DNA from: Bacteroidota bacterium
GTDB lineage: Bacteria; Bacteroidota; Bacteroidia; Flavobacteriales; Flavobacteriaceae
Assembly: GCA_023446155.1 (NCBI GenBank)
Contig: JAEXIT010000001.1
Coordinates: forward strand, 124,001 to 188,000
Direction of reading: 5' to 3'
Length of the DNA: 64,000 bases
Shown: piece by piece, positions 34,867 to 43,099 of the stretch
How the letters are laid out: every line of letters starts with the position of its first letter
How positions within the stretch are numbered: the stretch's first letter is position 1
Program-made: the position numbers and the translations under genes
The notes under the pieces: generated by a model
Told to the model about the DNA's origin: nothing
What the model saw: only the letters and a program-made list of their open reading frames with translations
The model's database searches: none

Positions 34867-35436
34867 TTAGCTTTTGAGTCGGCTAAGAGTTTCACGGGTT
34901 ACGCCCAGATAGGATGCCAGTAGTTTTTTAGGAACCCGCTGAATCAATCGGGGTAATTTTTTGATGAGGTTGTTATACCGTTCCTCAGCGGTTTCGGTTA
35001 GTAACGACATAATGCGTTGTTGCAGCGCGATATAACCATAGTTGGCTTTGATTCTGAAAAAATTCGCCATAGCCGGAATCTCATGGCAGATTTTCTCCCG
35101 ATCTTCCAGTTTCAGACAGAAAAATTCCGAATCTTCAATACAATCCATATACATACAAGCCGGAACCTGATTTTGAAACGCGTGAAAATCGCTGGTCCAA
35201 TATTCCTCCATGGCAAATTGCAGGATGTGTTCTTTACCGTCGCAATCGATGGCATAGGTTTTTACCAGGCCTTTGATGATCCAGAATTCACAGGGTACCA
35301 TTTCGCCTTTTTGGACCAAAAACTGATGTTTGCGCAGTTTTCGAAAGGTAAAATGACGGGATACGTACTCCCATTCGCTATCCGAAAGCGGACAAATGGA
35401 AGCAATATGCTGACGTAAAAGGTCGTATTGGGTCAT
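34867..35436 (-). CDS. Crp/Fnr family transcriptional regulator
   Basis: A 189-residue regulator with an N-terminal cyclic-nucleotide-binding fold (about 1-120, with GEMVPCEFWIIKGLVKTYAI) and a C-terminal winged helix (KLLASYLGVTRETLSRLKS). It lacks the Cys cluster of FNR and the cAMP-binding Arg/Ser signature of Crp, like the many Crp-like proteins of Bacteroidetes. It lies upstream of the detoxification operon on the same strand, with 256 bp between. Confidence 0.9.
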   Translation of the reverse strand: MTQYDLLRQHIASICPLSDSEWEYVSRHFTFRKLRKHQFLVQKGEMVPCEFWIIKGLVKTYAIDCDGKEHILQFAMEEYWTSDFHAFQNQVPACMYMDCIEDSEFFCLKLEDREKICHEIPAMANFFRIKANYGYIALQQRIMSLLTETAEERYNNLIKKLPRLIQRVPKKLLASYLGVTRETLSRLKS

Positions 35437-35497
35437 ACTAAAGTAATTGCACTACAAAAATATAGATTTATAGCAATGGTTCTGTTGTTTTTATACT

Positions 35498-35530
35498 AAA
35501 AACACCCCGGGTTTCCCCAGGGTGCTTTTT
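35498..35530 (-). terminator. Terminator after the DyP-GRE fusion gene
   Basis: On the minus strand, GCACCCTGGGG, a short AAA loop and CCCGGGGTGTTTTT form a GC-rich hairpin with a T-run, 22 bp after the fusion gene stop. Confidence 0.8.
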
Positions 35531-35551
35531 CCCAAATTTAAGAACAGGCTA

Positions 35552-38500
35552 CTATTCCTGCGCTATTTTTTGATGGAAAGGACAACCCTTTGCCATACTT
35601 TTTTCTTTTTTGACTTCTTCTGGTGTTGAAACCGGACGACGGCGGTGCTGATCCTGAATCGTCGGGAATACCGAAGTAAAGAAGTTTGTCCACCCTCCGG
35701 TACGTACCCGAAGTAAATCGTATTGTTCCGGTGAACCCGTGGCTTCTGTAAACGTATCCGGATTGGCCACCGTAACCGTTAGGATATTGGACGATTGACC
35801 TCTGGCAAATTGTTGCATCACCCGAACGAGTCTTTCCACCGGGAAGTCTTCATCGATATTAAAATCGGTTGGCGCGCCATCGCTCATTAATTCCGCACCG
35901 ATACCATCAAAACCGGCTAATGATTCTTCAAAACCGGCATGTTGGTGTTCAATCGGAAGATCGACAGGACTTGGCATTGCACTAAGATCGGAGGCTACCG
36001 TAGTACCCAAACGACGACCGTCGGCGCTGGCGCCATTCCAGGCTCCCATTTCCACGTGGTTTTCGAAAGTTCCCACACCCGGCTGGATTTGAATTCCAAA
36101 CGGATGTTCTGTCGTACCAAGATTGGTAGCCAGTTTTTTCAGACTTTCGTACAATTGTGGCCAAGGCTCGGTAAATGTACTGATCGATCGTTTTGCGATT
36201 CCTTCGACAATGGTATTACCAAAAGCGTCGATATCGGCATGACCTCGTCCGTAGCGTGGTTGCGCCAAAGCGATTTCCCTCAGACGTTTAAAACGATCGG
36301 AACGACCTGCAATTCGCGAGGCACCGGCCAGGTTACTGATAAACGGTTCGGTCATCTTATGACCCCAGTCGCAGCACAGACATTCCAGTAATTCCGGAAG
36401 TGTGGTTACGGCATTTCGGTCATCAAAAACCATCGTTTTGATCGCATATAACGAATTAATCGCAGCACTTAACGAAATATAACACGGTCCGTAAATGTTG
36501 TATTTGGTTCCTCCGTTATAGAAATCCATTCCTTTTGCCAGACAGTCGTCCATCAAAACATTCAGAATAGGAGAAGGGCAGAACTTGGTATTGGCACCAA
36601 ATCCCATGATCTGACCGTTAAAGGCTTTACGGTTGAGCCATTCGAAATGCTGGAAATAAATATCCACCAATTCTTTAAACGATTTGATTTGATCGGCTGG
36701 TTTGGAATTTAATGAAACCACCTGTCCGAACAAATACGATTCTCCGGCAGACGAATAGGTACGTCCCTGATTCAAGGCACATTCCAGCGGTTGTAAGGTT
36801 GAGAAACCACCTAAGGAAAACCAGTTTTCACCTGGGAATTGCGGTTCGTAGCAACCATCACAGGCATAGTTTTGTGCCGATGCCATGCTAACAGCTGAAT
36901 TCCATTTATCGGTTTCACGACCGAGATCACCACCCACACCATCACCACTGTGATACAATCCTTTGATGATTTTTTCATCATTTAGCAAAATCGGGTGTGC
37001 GCCACCGGAAAGTAAGGCATGTGCGGCGTCTTCCAGAATCTCTTTCGGAATATCGGCGCGGGTTCGTAGGGACAAACAAGGCGCATTGAGCGGTAATCGC
37101 CCGGAAGCATGGATAAACAAACGGGTCATGTCGTTGTAAGCCGGTTGGGTATCTTCGAAATTCGGATTACCGTCAACTTTGGTACCGCCAACCGTAATCT
37201 GCTGAATCCATTGTCCCAGGGAAGCACCTTGCGGATACGGTCCGGAACTTCCGCCCATAGCCAGGTTTCCAAACGGTTGATGGTCTTCCATAAAGATACG
37301 GTTTTGTTGTACCTTTTCGTCCAGTTTGATATAGAACGCATCGATGATTTCCTGTGCTTCGTCTTGGGTAATGGTATCTTTTTCGTAGAATGGCTGTAAA
37401 AGTTGATCCATACGTCCAATAGCCGTCGGCTCTCCGTTAAGGTGTAAACAGCTGTGCAGGGTAAAAATAAACTGAACGGCTTCTACCAAGGTATCCGGTT
37501 TTTCGGTTGCCAGTTTCGTCATGCGGTAGGCGATCGATTCCAGGTTTTGTTTTTCCCAGGCCTGACCTTCACTCATTTTGGCTGCTGTTTGACGTGCCAA
37601 TTCGGCATAATTCAAGCAGTATTCGGAAATTCCCTGTAGGGATAGATAGGCCGAACGGTATAGGTCTTTCTTGTCTTGTTTTTCTTTTTTAACGGCATCG
37701 GTGTCGTTGTCATGGATAGCAGGTGTATTTTTTTCATAGTCCAGAATCTCGTCCATCATGACTTTTAGTCCTTTTTGCAATGCTTTTTCAAAATGCGGAA
37801 TCACGTGTCCCACACCCGAAGCCTCACTCAGGTTGGCTAAGAAACCATCCAAACGTTCGGAATCTGATAGATAGCGCATTACATAACGTCCTTCTCCTAA
37901 AGAAAGATTGGGCATAGCGCCTACAATGATTTCTTCGGGCGAAATACGGAAGGTATCCGATCCGTACACAATCGTACCGTCTTTTTCGCGGAAGGACGAA
38001 TACGGAATTAAAGTCCCGTCTTCCAGTCGGATTTTGCGGCCTCTGAAACCGTAATCGGCCGAACTGAATAAATGCAAACTCAATCGGATGGCCCATCCTT
38101 TACGAATCATAATGGATTCGTTCATAATATCCGCCGGTTTATCACTGCCGTGGTATTGCGCTATATAATGACGAATATCGTCTTTGATTTCTTCTTGTTT
38201 TCGGTTGAAATACCAATTGTCCTGCCATAGGGAGAAAATGTTCTCCAGAAGACTTAAAACACGATTGGTAGGGACTTTGAAATAATCGTTGTCCCGCCCG
38301 ATTCGGGTCGACATGGTAAACAGAAAGTTTTGATGATTGTAATACATCAGTCCGTTTTTGGATGCATTTTGATAATGACGGTCCAATCGGGTCCAGTCAA
38401 CACCCGGGAAACGCGACCAGTCGGCAGCGTTTATAAAACTAAAATCGTTTTTATAGGCGGCCATGGTATTCAATTCCAAATCGTTTACACTTGGAATATA

Positions 38501-39577
38501 AAAAATACCACCCAAATCGGATCTCAGATGATTAAACAAACGATCGTTCATAAAACCACTGTCCGGACCAATCTGGTTGCTCATGATGTTCTCCAGAATT
38601 CCGGCTTCTTTACTGAATCCGGCAAAATAGATTCCCTCTTCGTCCGATAAAGTAATGGATTTTGGCGTACGGAACCCGGAATTGTTGTTTTGTTTGGCTC
38701 TACCAAAAGGCAAACCAAGACGTAATACCGGAGTGGTATTTCCATTTTCGTCCTGAATACGCGCCGATTTGATGTGTGATCGGGAATCGCGGTCGGGGAT
38801 AATGGTATCGTCGGTTTTTCGACCGATAAGATCTTCTATCTGATCTTCGGTCATCATATTGATCTGATTCCAGTTGATAAGGAAACGTTGGGTCAAGACA
38901 AACGAGCCGCCAAAATGCGCCATATCGTCACAACCAATCAGGGTATGTTTGGCAATGGTAATCGGATCGGAAGGATTGTTGAGGTTTTCCGAAAAGCGAC
39001 ATCCGAGTACTTTTCCGCGATGACCGTCTTCTTCGTTCGATTTGGAAGCGGCGTCCTGAGAGTAATGTGCATCCGTGATGTCTTTTAGGGCCTCAACTAG
39101 TAATTCGTTTACAATCTTACAGGCCTTTTCGCTGTCACTTTTAATGTGTAACCAAATATCACCATGCGAATCGACAAAAGCTTCATTGGAAGCACGGAAT
39201 ACCTTAGAGGTAAAAGGATTGTTGTCTTCCGGATAGTTTAATTTCATGCCTTTGGGCAGTGGTCGGCCTTCCTCCTGACAGATTTTGGCCCAGTTTTCAA
39301 ACGAAATTCCTAAAATAACCGTCGTATTACGATCTTTTAGCATTTCGTTGGTGGTGATTTTAGAGCGAATGGAGGCCATTAATTCCGACAACTGATTTTT
39401 ATGAACAGACAGTTGTTTACCGGTTAAAGGGGCTTTGTCCCTTTTTTTGTTAAACCAGAAAGTTGTAAAAATAGCAAAGGGCGATGGATATACCAATCCC
39501 CTTTGGCAATGCTTCCACACTTCGGTAAATCGATCTTCGTAGTTAAGTGGAATTTCGGACTTGAGTGTTTTTTCCAT
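35552..39577 (-). CDS. DyP-type peroxidase-like / glycyl radical enzyme (pyruvate formate-lyase-like) fusion protein
   Basis: A 1341-residue protein with two enzyme regions. Residues about 20-390 resemble a dye-decolorizing heme peroxidase: GSFVLTQRFLINW, His268 (SRSHIKSAR) as likely proximal heme ligand, Arg286 (PVLRLGLPFG) as likely distal Arg, and GIYFAGFSKEAGILENIM. The usual GxxDG Asp is not found; GCRFSENLNNP (about 192-202) takes its place. Residues about 560-1341 form a glycyl radical enzyme barrel: CxE motif Cys909-Tyr-Glu911 in DGCYEP, GASADGRRLGTTVASD near 1182-1197, and radical loop VRTGGWTNFF (1291-1300) with Gly1295 at the radical position. No signal peptide. No activase gene is adjacent. 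Substrate unknown. I know of no characterised fusion like this. Confidence 0.85.
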   Translation of the reverse strand: MEKTLKSEIPLNYEDRFTEVWKHCQRGLVYPSPFAIFTTFWFNKKRDKAPLTGKQLSVHKNQLSELMASIRSKITTNEMLKDRNTTVILGISFENWAKICQEEGRPLPKGMKLNYPEDNNPFTSKVFRASNEAFVDSHGDIWLHIKSDSEKACKIVNELLVEALKDITDAHYSQDAASKSNEEDGHRGKVLGCRFSENLNNPSDPITIAKHTLIGCDDMAHFGGSFVLTQRFLINWNQINMMTEDQIEDLIGRKTDDTIIPDRDSRSHIKSARIQDENGNTTPVLRLGLPFGRAKQNNNSGFRTPKSITLSDEEGIYFAGFSKEAGILENIMSNQIGPDSGFMNDRLFNHLRSDLGGIFYIPSVNDLELNTMAAYKNDFSFINAADWSRFPGVDWTRLDRHYQNASKNGLMYYNHQNFLFTMSTRIGRDNDYFKVPTNRVLSLLENIFSLWQDNWYFNRKQEEIKDDIRHYIAQYHGSDKPADIMNESIMIRKGWAIRLSLHLFSSADYGFRGRKIRLEDGTLIPYSSFREKDGTIVYGSDTFRISPEEIIVGAMPNLSLGEGRYVMRYLSDSERLDGFLANLSEASGVGHVIPHFEKALQKGLKVMMDEILDYEKNTPAIHDNDTDAVKKEKQDKKDLYRSAYLSLQGISEYCLNYAELARQTAAKMSEGQAWEKQNLESIAYRMTKLATEKPDTLVEAVQFIFTLHSCLHLNGEPTAIGRMDQLLQPFYEKDTITQDEAQEIIDAFYIKLDEKVQQNRIFMEDHQPFGNLAMGGSSGPYPQGASLGQWIQQITVGGTKVDGNPNFEDTQPAYNDMTRLFIHASGRLPLNAPCLSLRTRADIPKEILEDAAHALLSGGAHPILLNDEKIIKGLYHSGDGVGGDLGRETDKWNSAVSMASAQNYACDGCYEPQFPGENWFSLGGFSTLQPLECALNQGRTYSSAGESYLFGQVVSLNSKPADQIKSFKELVDIYFQHFEWLNRKAFNGQIMGFGANTKFCPSPILNVLMDDCLAKGMDFYNGGTKYNIYGPCYISLSAAINSLYAIKTMVFDDRNAVTTLPELLECLCCDWGHKMTEPFISNLAGASRIAGRSDRFKRLREIALAQPRYGRGHADIDAFGNTIVEGIAKRSISTFTEPWPQLYESLKKLATNLGTTEHPFGIQIQPGVGTFENHVEMGAWNGASADGRRLGTTVASDLSAMPSPVDLPIEHQHAGFEESLAGFDGIGAELMSDGAPTDFNIDEDFPVERLVRVMQQFARGQSSNILTVTVANPDTFTEATGSPEQYDLLRVRTGGWTNFFTSVFPTIQDQHRRRPVSTPEEVKKEKSMAKGCPFHQKIAQE

Positions 39578-39793
39578 GTGAGTTGTTTGTTGGTTACTGT
39601 TTGATTTGTTTTTGTGAATGATTGTGCGATTCTTTACAGCAGTAAAGTATCCGCTTCAAAGCATGTAGAGGAGGCTTTAAAGTGCAGATTGTCCGTAAAA
39701 CAGAGGATTTATAGTGGGAAATCGATCTGTATCAAAAATAGTGAAAGCAAAACAACAGCTTATACGTACAAACACCTGTTTTTGTATACGATA

Positions 39794-39824
39794 GAGGAAA
39801 GAGGAAAGAGGAAAGAGGAAAGAG
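39794..39824. repeat. Heptanucleotide tandem repeat (GAGGAAA)x4
   Basis: Four perfect copies of the 7-mer GAGGAAA plus GAG directly abut the stop codon of the LytTR gene (39825). A similar (GAGAAAA)x4 tract lies at 47551-47578. Such tracts vary in copy number by slippage. Confidence 0.85.
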
Positions 39825-40526
39825 TTACGATAAGGGACGCAAACGTTCGTTAAGCTCGCGGCGGAAGGTAATCCCTAGCGGAATTTTCTCTTCGTTGATC
39901 ACGATGTGTTCCTTTTCGTGAACGTCAATTTTATGAATCGCAATGATATACGATTTGTGCACCCGCATAAACTTATCCGACGGTAATTCCTGTACCAATT
40001 GATTGGTCGTCATGGCGGTGACAAAGGTTTTGGCTTTGGTGAAAATCTTAACATAGTTCCCGTAACTCTGAACATACAGAATATCATCCAGTCGGATGTC
40101 GATGTTTTTTCCGTTTACTTTTACGTTTAGTGCGGTCGGAGTTGTGGTTTCTATTTCAATAAATTGCAAGGAAAGGTAGCGCTCGATCGACTTTAAGAAA
40201 CGCGGAAAATAGATGGGCTTTAGTAAGTAGTCAATCACACCGTATTCGTAGCTTTCGAGTGCAAATTCCGAATAGGCGGTGGTTAAGATGGTTTTTGGTG
40301 GGTTTTTCAGAGTTTGTAACAATTCCAATCCGGTGATTTCCGGCATGTCAATATCCAGAAACATAAGATCCACGGTGTTTTCCCGTAAATAATGCAAGGC
40401 TTCGATTCCGTTATAGCATTGTGCGGCAAGTTCCAATTGCGGATTTTGTCGGATATAGTTCGTTAGCACATAATGCGCGGCTGGTTCGTCGTCTACGATA
40501 ATACATTTTTTAGGAGTGGTGATCAT
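39825..40526 (-). CDS. LytTR family response regulator
   Basis: A 233-residue response regulator. The receiver domain (about 1-120) has the acidic cluster KCIIVDDEPAA, the phospho-acceptor Asp in LMFLDIDMPEITGL, and the conserved Lys in YLLKPI. The C-terminal LytTR DNA-binding domain (about 135-233) contains ILYVQSYGNYVKIFT and FMRVHKSYIIAI. It overlaps the sensor gene by 4 bp. The divergent efflux operon at 41.7 kb is a natural target. Confidence 0.95.
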   Translation of the reverse strand: MITTPKKCIIVDDEPAAHYVLTNYIRQNPQLELAAQCYNGIEALHYLRENTVDLMFLDIDMPEITGLELLQTLKNPPKTILTTAYSEFALESYEYGVIDYLLKPIYFPRFLKSIERYLSLQFIEIETTTPTALNVKVNGKNIDIRLDDILYVQSYGNYVKIFTKAKTFVTAMTTNQLVQELPSDKFMRVHKSYIIAIHKIDVHEKEHIVINEEKIPLGITFRRELNERLRPLS

Positions 40527-41542
40527 AACAAGTCTATTTCAAGTAACACACGGTATTGTTTGGCTTCCTGTTGTATTTCCAGATTGTGTTTTTTGGGGTA
40601 GAGGATGTGCAGTCGTTTTGTGGTATTACTCAATCCGATTTTGGTGGAAACGATTTTCCGTTTTTTATCCGGAATGGAATTTAAAGTTTCCAAACGTAAT
40701 TTACCATTATTTACCGAAAGTTGGATCTTGACAAAGCAATTTTCGATCGCACAGGTACCGTGCTTAAAGGTGTTTTCCACAAAAGGAATCAGTAGCATGG
40801 GGGCGATCATATAATTCGAATCGGCATCGGTAGTATAGTCGAATTCGATTTCACAACGGTAACCAACCCGTTCTTTTTCCAGCTCGATATAGCTCGTAAT
40901 AAAATCGATTTCGTCTTCCAGGGAAACGTATTCTTTCTGAGAATTTTCAACCTGATAGCGCAACAATTGGGAAACCCGCATGATCATATCAGAAGTACGC
41001 TCCGGATATTGCAGACTGATCCCGTAAAGGGTGTTAAATGTATTAAATAGGAAATGTGGATTCAGCTGTCCTTTTAGGGCGTTTAACTGAATCTGATTGT
41101 AAAGTAATTCTTTATTTGTTTTTTTCTTCTGATCGCGATAATGTTCGATTAACTGGATACTACCCAAAATGCAAATTAAGGTGCCGACCAAGGTTCCCAA
41201 TTGGAAGTGATAGGTCTTTTGCATGGAGGTTTTATAGAGGAAACAATTCTTGTAAATTACTTCAATTGATACTTCATGTAATATTACTGAAAATATTAAT
41301 ATTAAGATAATTGAAAATAAAATATAGGTTAGAGGTTGGTGTTTTTTTAGTAGAATGGGTAGTAAAAAAAAGCGGTTGATTTGGGCATGACCGTATAGGA
41401 GTAAAAAATAGACAATACCCATCCAAAAGCCTTTCCAGCTTAAAATTAAAATCCAGTCGTTTAACGTGAAAAGAACAAACGAAAAAACGAGGATTGCAAA
41501 TTCCTGTAGCCATTTGTTCTCTAAGATCTTCCTCATACTCAT
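40523..41542 (-). CDS. LytS-type sensor histidine kinase
   Basis: A 339-residue membrane sensor with about four helices in residues 10-135 and a cytosolic His_kinase domain. The phospho-accepting His is in QLNPHFLFNTFNTLYG (about 165-180). The ATPase part is LLIPFVENTFKHG (N box), and the C-terminal KIGLSNTTKRLHILYP corresponds to the G boxes. No large extracellular sensor is present, so the signal may be within the membrane. It is the partner of the LytTR regulator that overlaps it. Confidence 0.94.
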   Translation of the reverse strand: MSMRKILENKWLQEFAILVFSFVLFTLNDWILILSWKGFWMGIVYFLLLYGHAQINRFFLLPILLKKHQPLTYILFSIILILIFSVILHEVSIEVIYKNCFLYKTSMQKTYHFQLGTLVGTLICILGSIQLIEHYRDQKKKTNKELLYNQIQLNALKGQLNPHFLFNTFNTLYGISLQYPERTSDMIMRVSQLLRYQVENSQKEYVSLEDEIDFITSYIELEKERVGYRCEIEFDYTTDADSNYMIAPMLLIPFVENTFKHGTCAIENCFVKIQLSVNNGKLRLETLNSIPDKKRKIVSTKIGLSNTTKRLHILYPKKHNLEIQQEAKQYRVLLEIDLL

Positions 41543-41595
41543 TTCAGATTATAGCATACAAAATAACTATAAAAAAATGAATAAACAGGGAAGTT

Positions 41596-41624
41596 AAATG
41601 ACCAATTGAATTGGTCATTTTTTA
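41596..41624. promoter_or_regulatory. 25-bp palindrome with T-run between sensor kinase and efflux operon
   Basis: AAATGACCAAT-TGA-ATTGGTCATTT is a perfect 11-bp stem followed by a T-run on the plus strand. It lies between divergent genes with no plus-strand gene to terminate, so it is either an operator for the efflux operon or a 5' UTR attenuator. Confidence 0.5.
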
Positions 41625-41703
41625 TAGCGAATTAATCATTTTTCATGGGTGCTGCTGCGGAATGTGTCGTAGCTTCGCGTTGTCAAAAAACCTTACCACA
41701 ATA

Positions 41704-43089
41704 ATGATAGTACGAAAATTGCCACTGCTGTCGCTTTTAATGTGTTTTTCAGGAGCTTTTTCCCAGTCGCTCACACTGAAAGATGCCATTGATCAAGGGA
41801 TGGCTAACTACGGCACACTTAAAGCCAAAGAAAAGTATGCTTTGGCGGGACAGGAAACCGTCAAACAAAACAAAAGGGATTATTTACCCAATCTGACGCT
41901 GGCTGCACAACAGGATTATGGAACTGTAAACGGACAAAATGGTCCGCTCTATGGTTTTGGAGGACTGGGTGTCGCGTCGTCCGGGTTGCCCTTGCCGGAA
42001 CAAAACTGGAATGCCGCTTTTGGCGCTTTGTATCTGGTAAATATGAACTGGGATTTTTATAGTTTCGGACGGATCCGACAAAAGATCGCGTTGTCAAAAG
42101 CCGATGCCGATCGTTTGCAAAAAGATTCCGAACAGGAACAATTCCAACATAAAATCCGAATTTCTGCGGCTTATTTAAACTTGTTGGCGAGTCAGCGATT
42201 GGAGATTTCTCAAAAGAAAAATCTGGAACGGGCAGAGGTGTTTTTAAAGCTTGCCGCTGCTAGGGTTAAAAACGGATTGTTGCCGGGAGTCGATTCGACT
42301 TTGGCTTCTGCGGAAGTGTCGCGCGCGCGTATCGCACTAAATCAGGTGAAAGATCAGGTGAAGGAACAGAATAACAAATTGATCACTTTAATGGGAATAG
42401 ATATTTCTGACATTAAAGTGGATACTACTCTGATAATCAAATCGCCAAATGTAATTACTAAAAGTGAGACTTCAGTAGTTGAATCCAATCCGGTATTGCA
42501 GTTTTATAAGAGTCGGATGGAATATGGCGCGCAACAATTGCGATTGTTTCGGAAAGAATATTACCCGACATTCAGTTTGTTTGGGGTGTATCAAACCCGT
42601 GCTTCGGGATTCAATTCAGACTATGCCGTGGATCAATCTTCGTTTACCCATAACTATTGGGATGGTGTGGATCCTACCCGCCAGAATTACCTTTTTGGCG
42701 TGGGTGTAAGCTGGAATCTGACAACCTTGGCGCGTACCGCTAAAAAAGTCAGCGCGCAGAAATTTACTTCCGAAGCGCTGGAAGACGAATATAAAGTAAT
42801 GGAGCAGCAGTTTAAAGCGCAGTCTGACGCCGCCGATGTGAAAATTCAATTGGCTTACCAAAGTGATAAAGAAGCGCCAAGACAGGTGAAAGCCGCCGCT
42901 CAGGCGTATCTGCAGAAAATGACACTCTACAAAAACGGACTGACCAATCTGGTGGATGTCACCCAAACCCTATATACGCTAAACCGCGCGGAAACCGACC
43001 GTGATATTGTTCATGTGAACCTATGGCAATCGTTGTTGCTAAAAGCAGCAGCAACCGGCGATTTCAACTTATTTATTAATGAATTATAA
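41704..43089 (+). CDS. TolC family outer membrane efflux protein
   Basis: An outer-membrane channel protein of about 461 residues from the ATG at 41704. That start gives a signal peptide (MIVRKLPLLSLLMCFSGAFS), whereas the longer frame from 41611 has an unlikely Cys-rich leader. The two OEP repeats are seen as AYLNLLASQRLEISQKKNLE plus AEVSRARIALNQVKDQ and later YLQKMTLYKNGLTNLVDVTQ plus LYTLNRAETDRDIV. It is first in a TolC-RND-adaptor operon. Confidence 0.94.
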   Translation: MIVRKLPLLSLLMCFSGAFSQSLTLKDAIDQGMANYGTLKAKEKYALAGQETVKQNKRDYLPNLTLAAQQDYGTVNGQNGPLYGFGGLGVASSGLPLPEQNWNAAFGALYLVNMNWDFYSFGRIRQKIALSKADADRLQKDSEQEQFQHKIRISAAYLNLLASQRLEISQKKNLERAEVFLKLAAARVKNGLLPGVDSTLASAEVSRARIALNQVKDQVKEQNNKLITLMGIDISDIKVDTTLIIKSPNVITKSETSVVESNPVLQFYKSRMEYGAQQLRLFRKEYYPTFSLFGVYQTRASGFNSDYAVDQSSFTHNYWDGVDPTRQNYLFGVGVSWNLTTLARTAKKVSAQKFTSEALEDEYKVMEQQFKAQSDAADVKIQLAYQSDKEAPRQVKAAAQAYLQKMTLYKNGLTNLVDVTQTLYTLNRAETDRDIVHVNLWQSLLLKAAATGDFNLFINEL

Positions 43090-43099
43090 CCCGTAAAAG

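Noticed and set aside
39614..39853. A 79-codon plus-strand frame between the fusion gene and the LytTR gene
   Set aside because: It translates the GAGGAAA repeat and runs into the antisense of the LytTR 3' end; composition and position argue against a real gene.
41611..41703. Longer start for the TolC-like protein at 41611
   Set aside because: It would add a Cys-rich leader that overlaps a palindrome and hide the signal peptide that starts at 41704.
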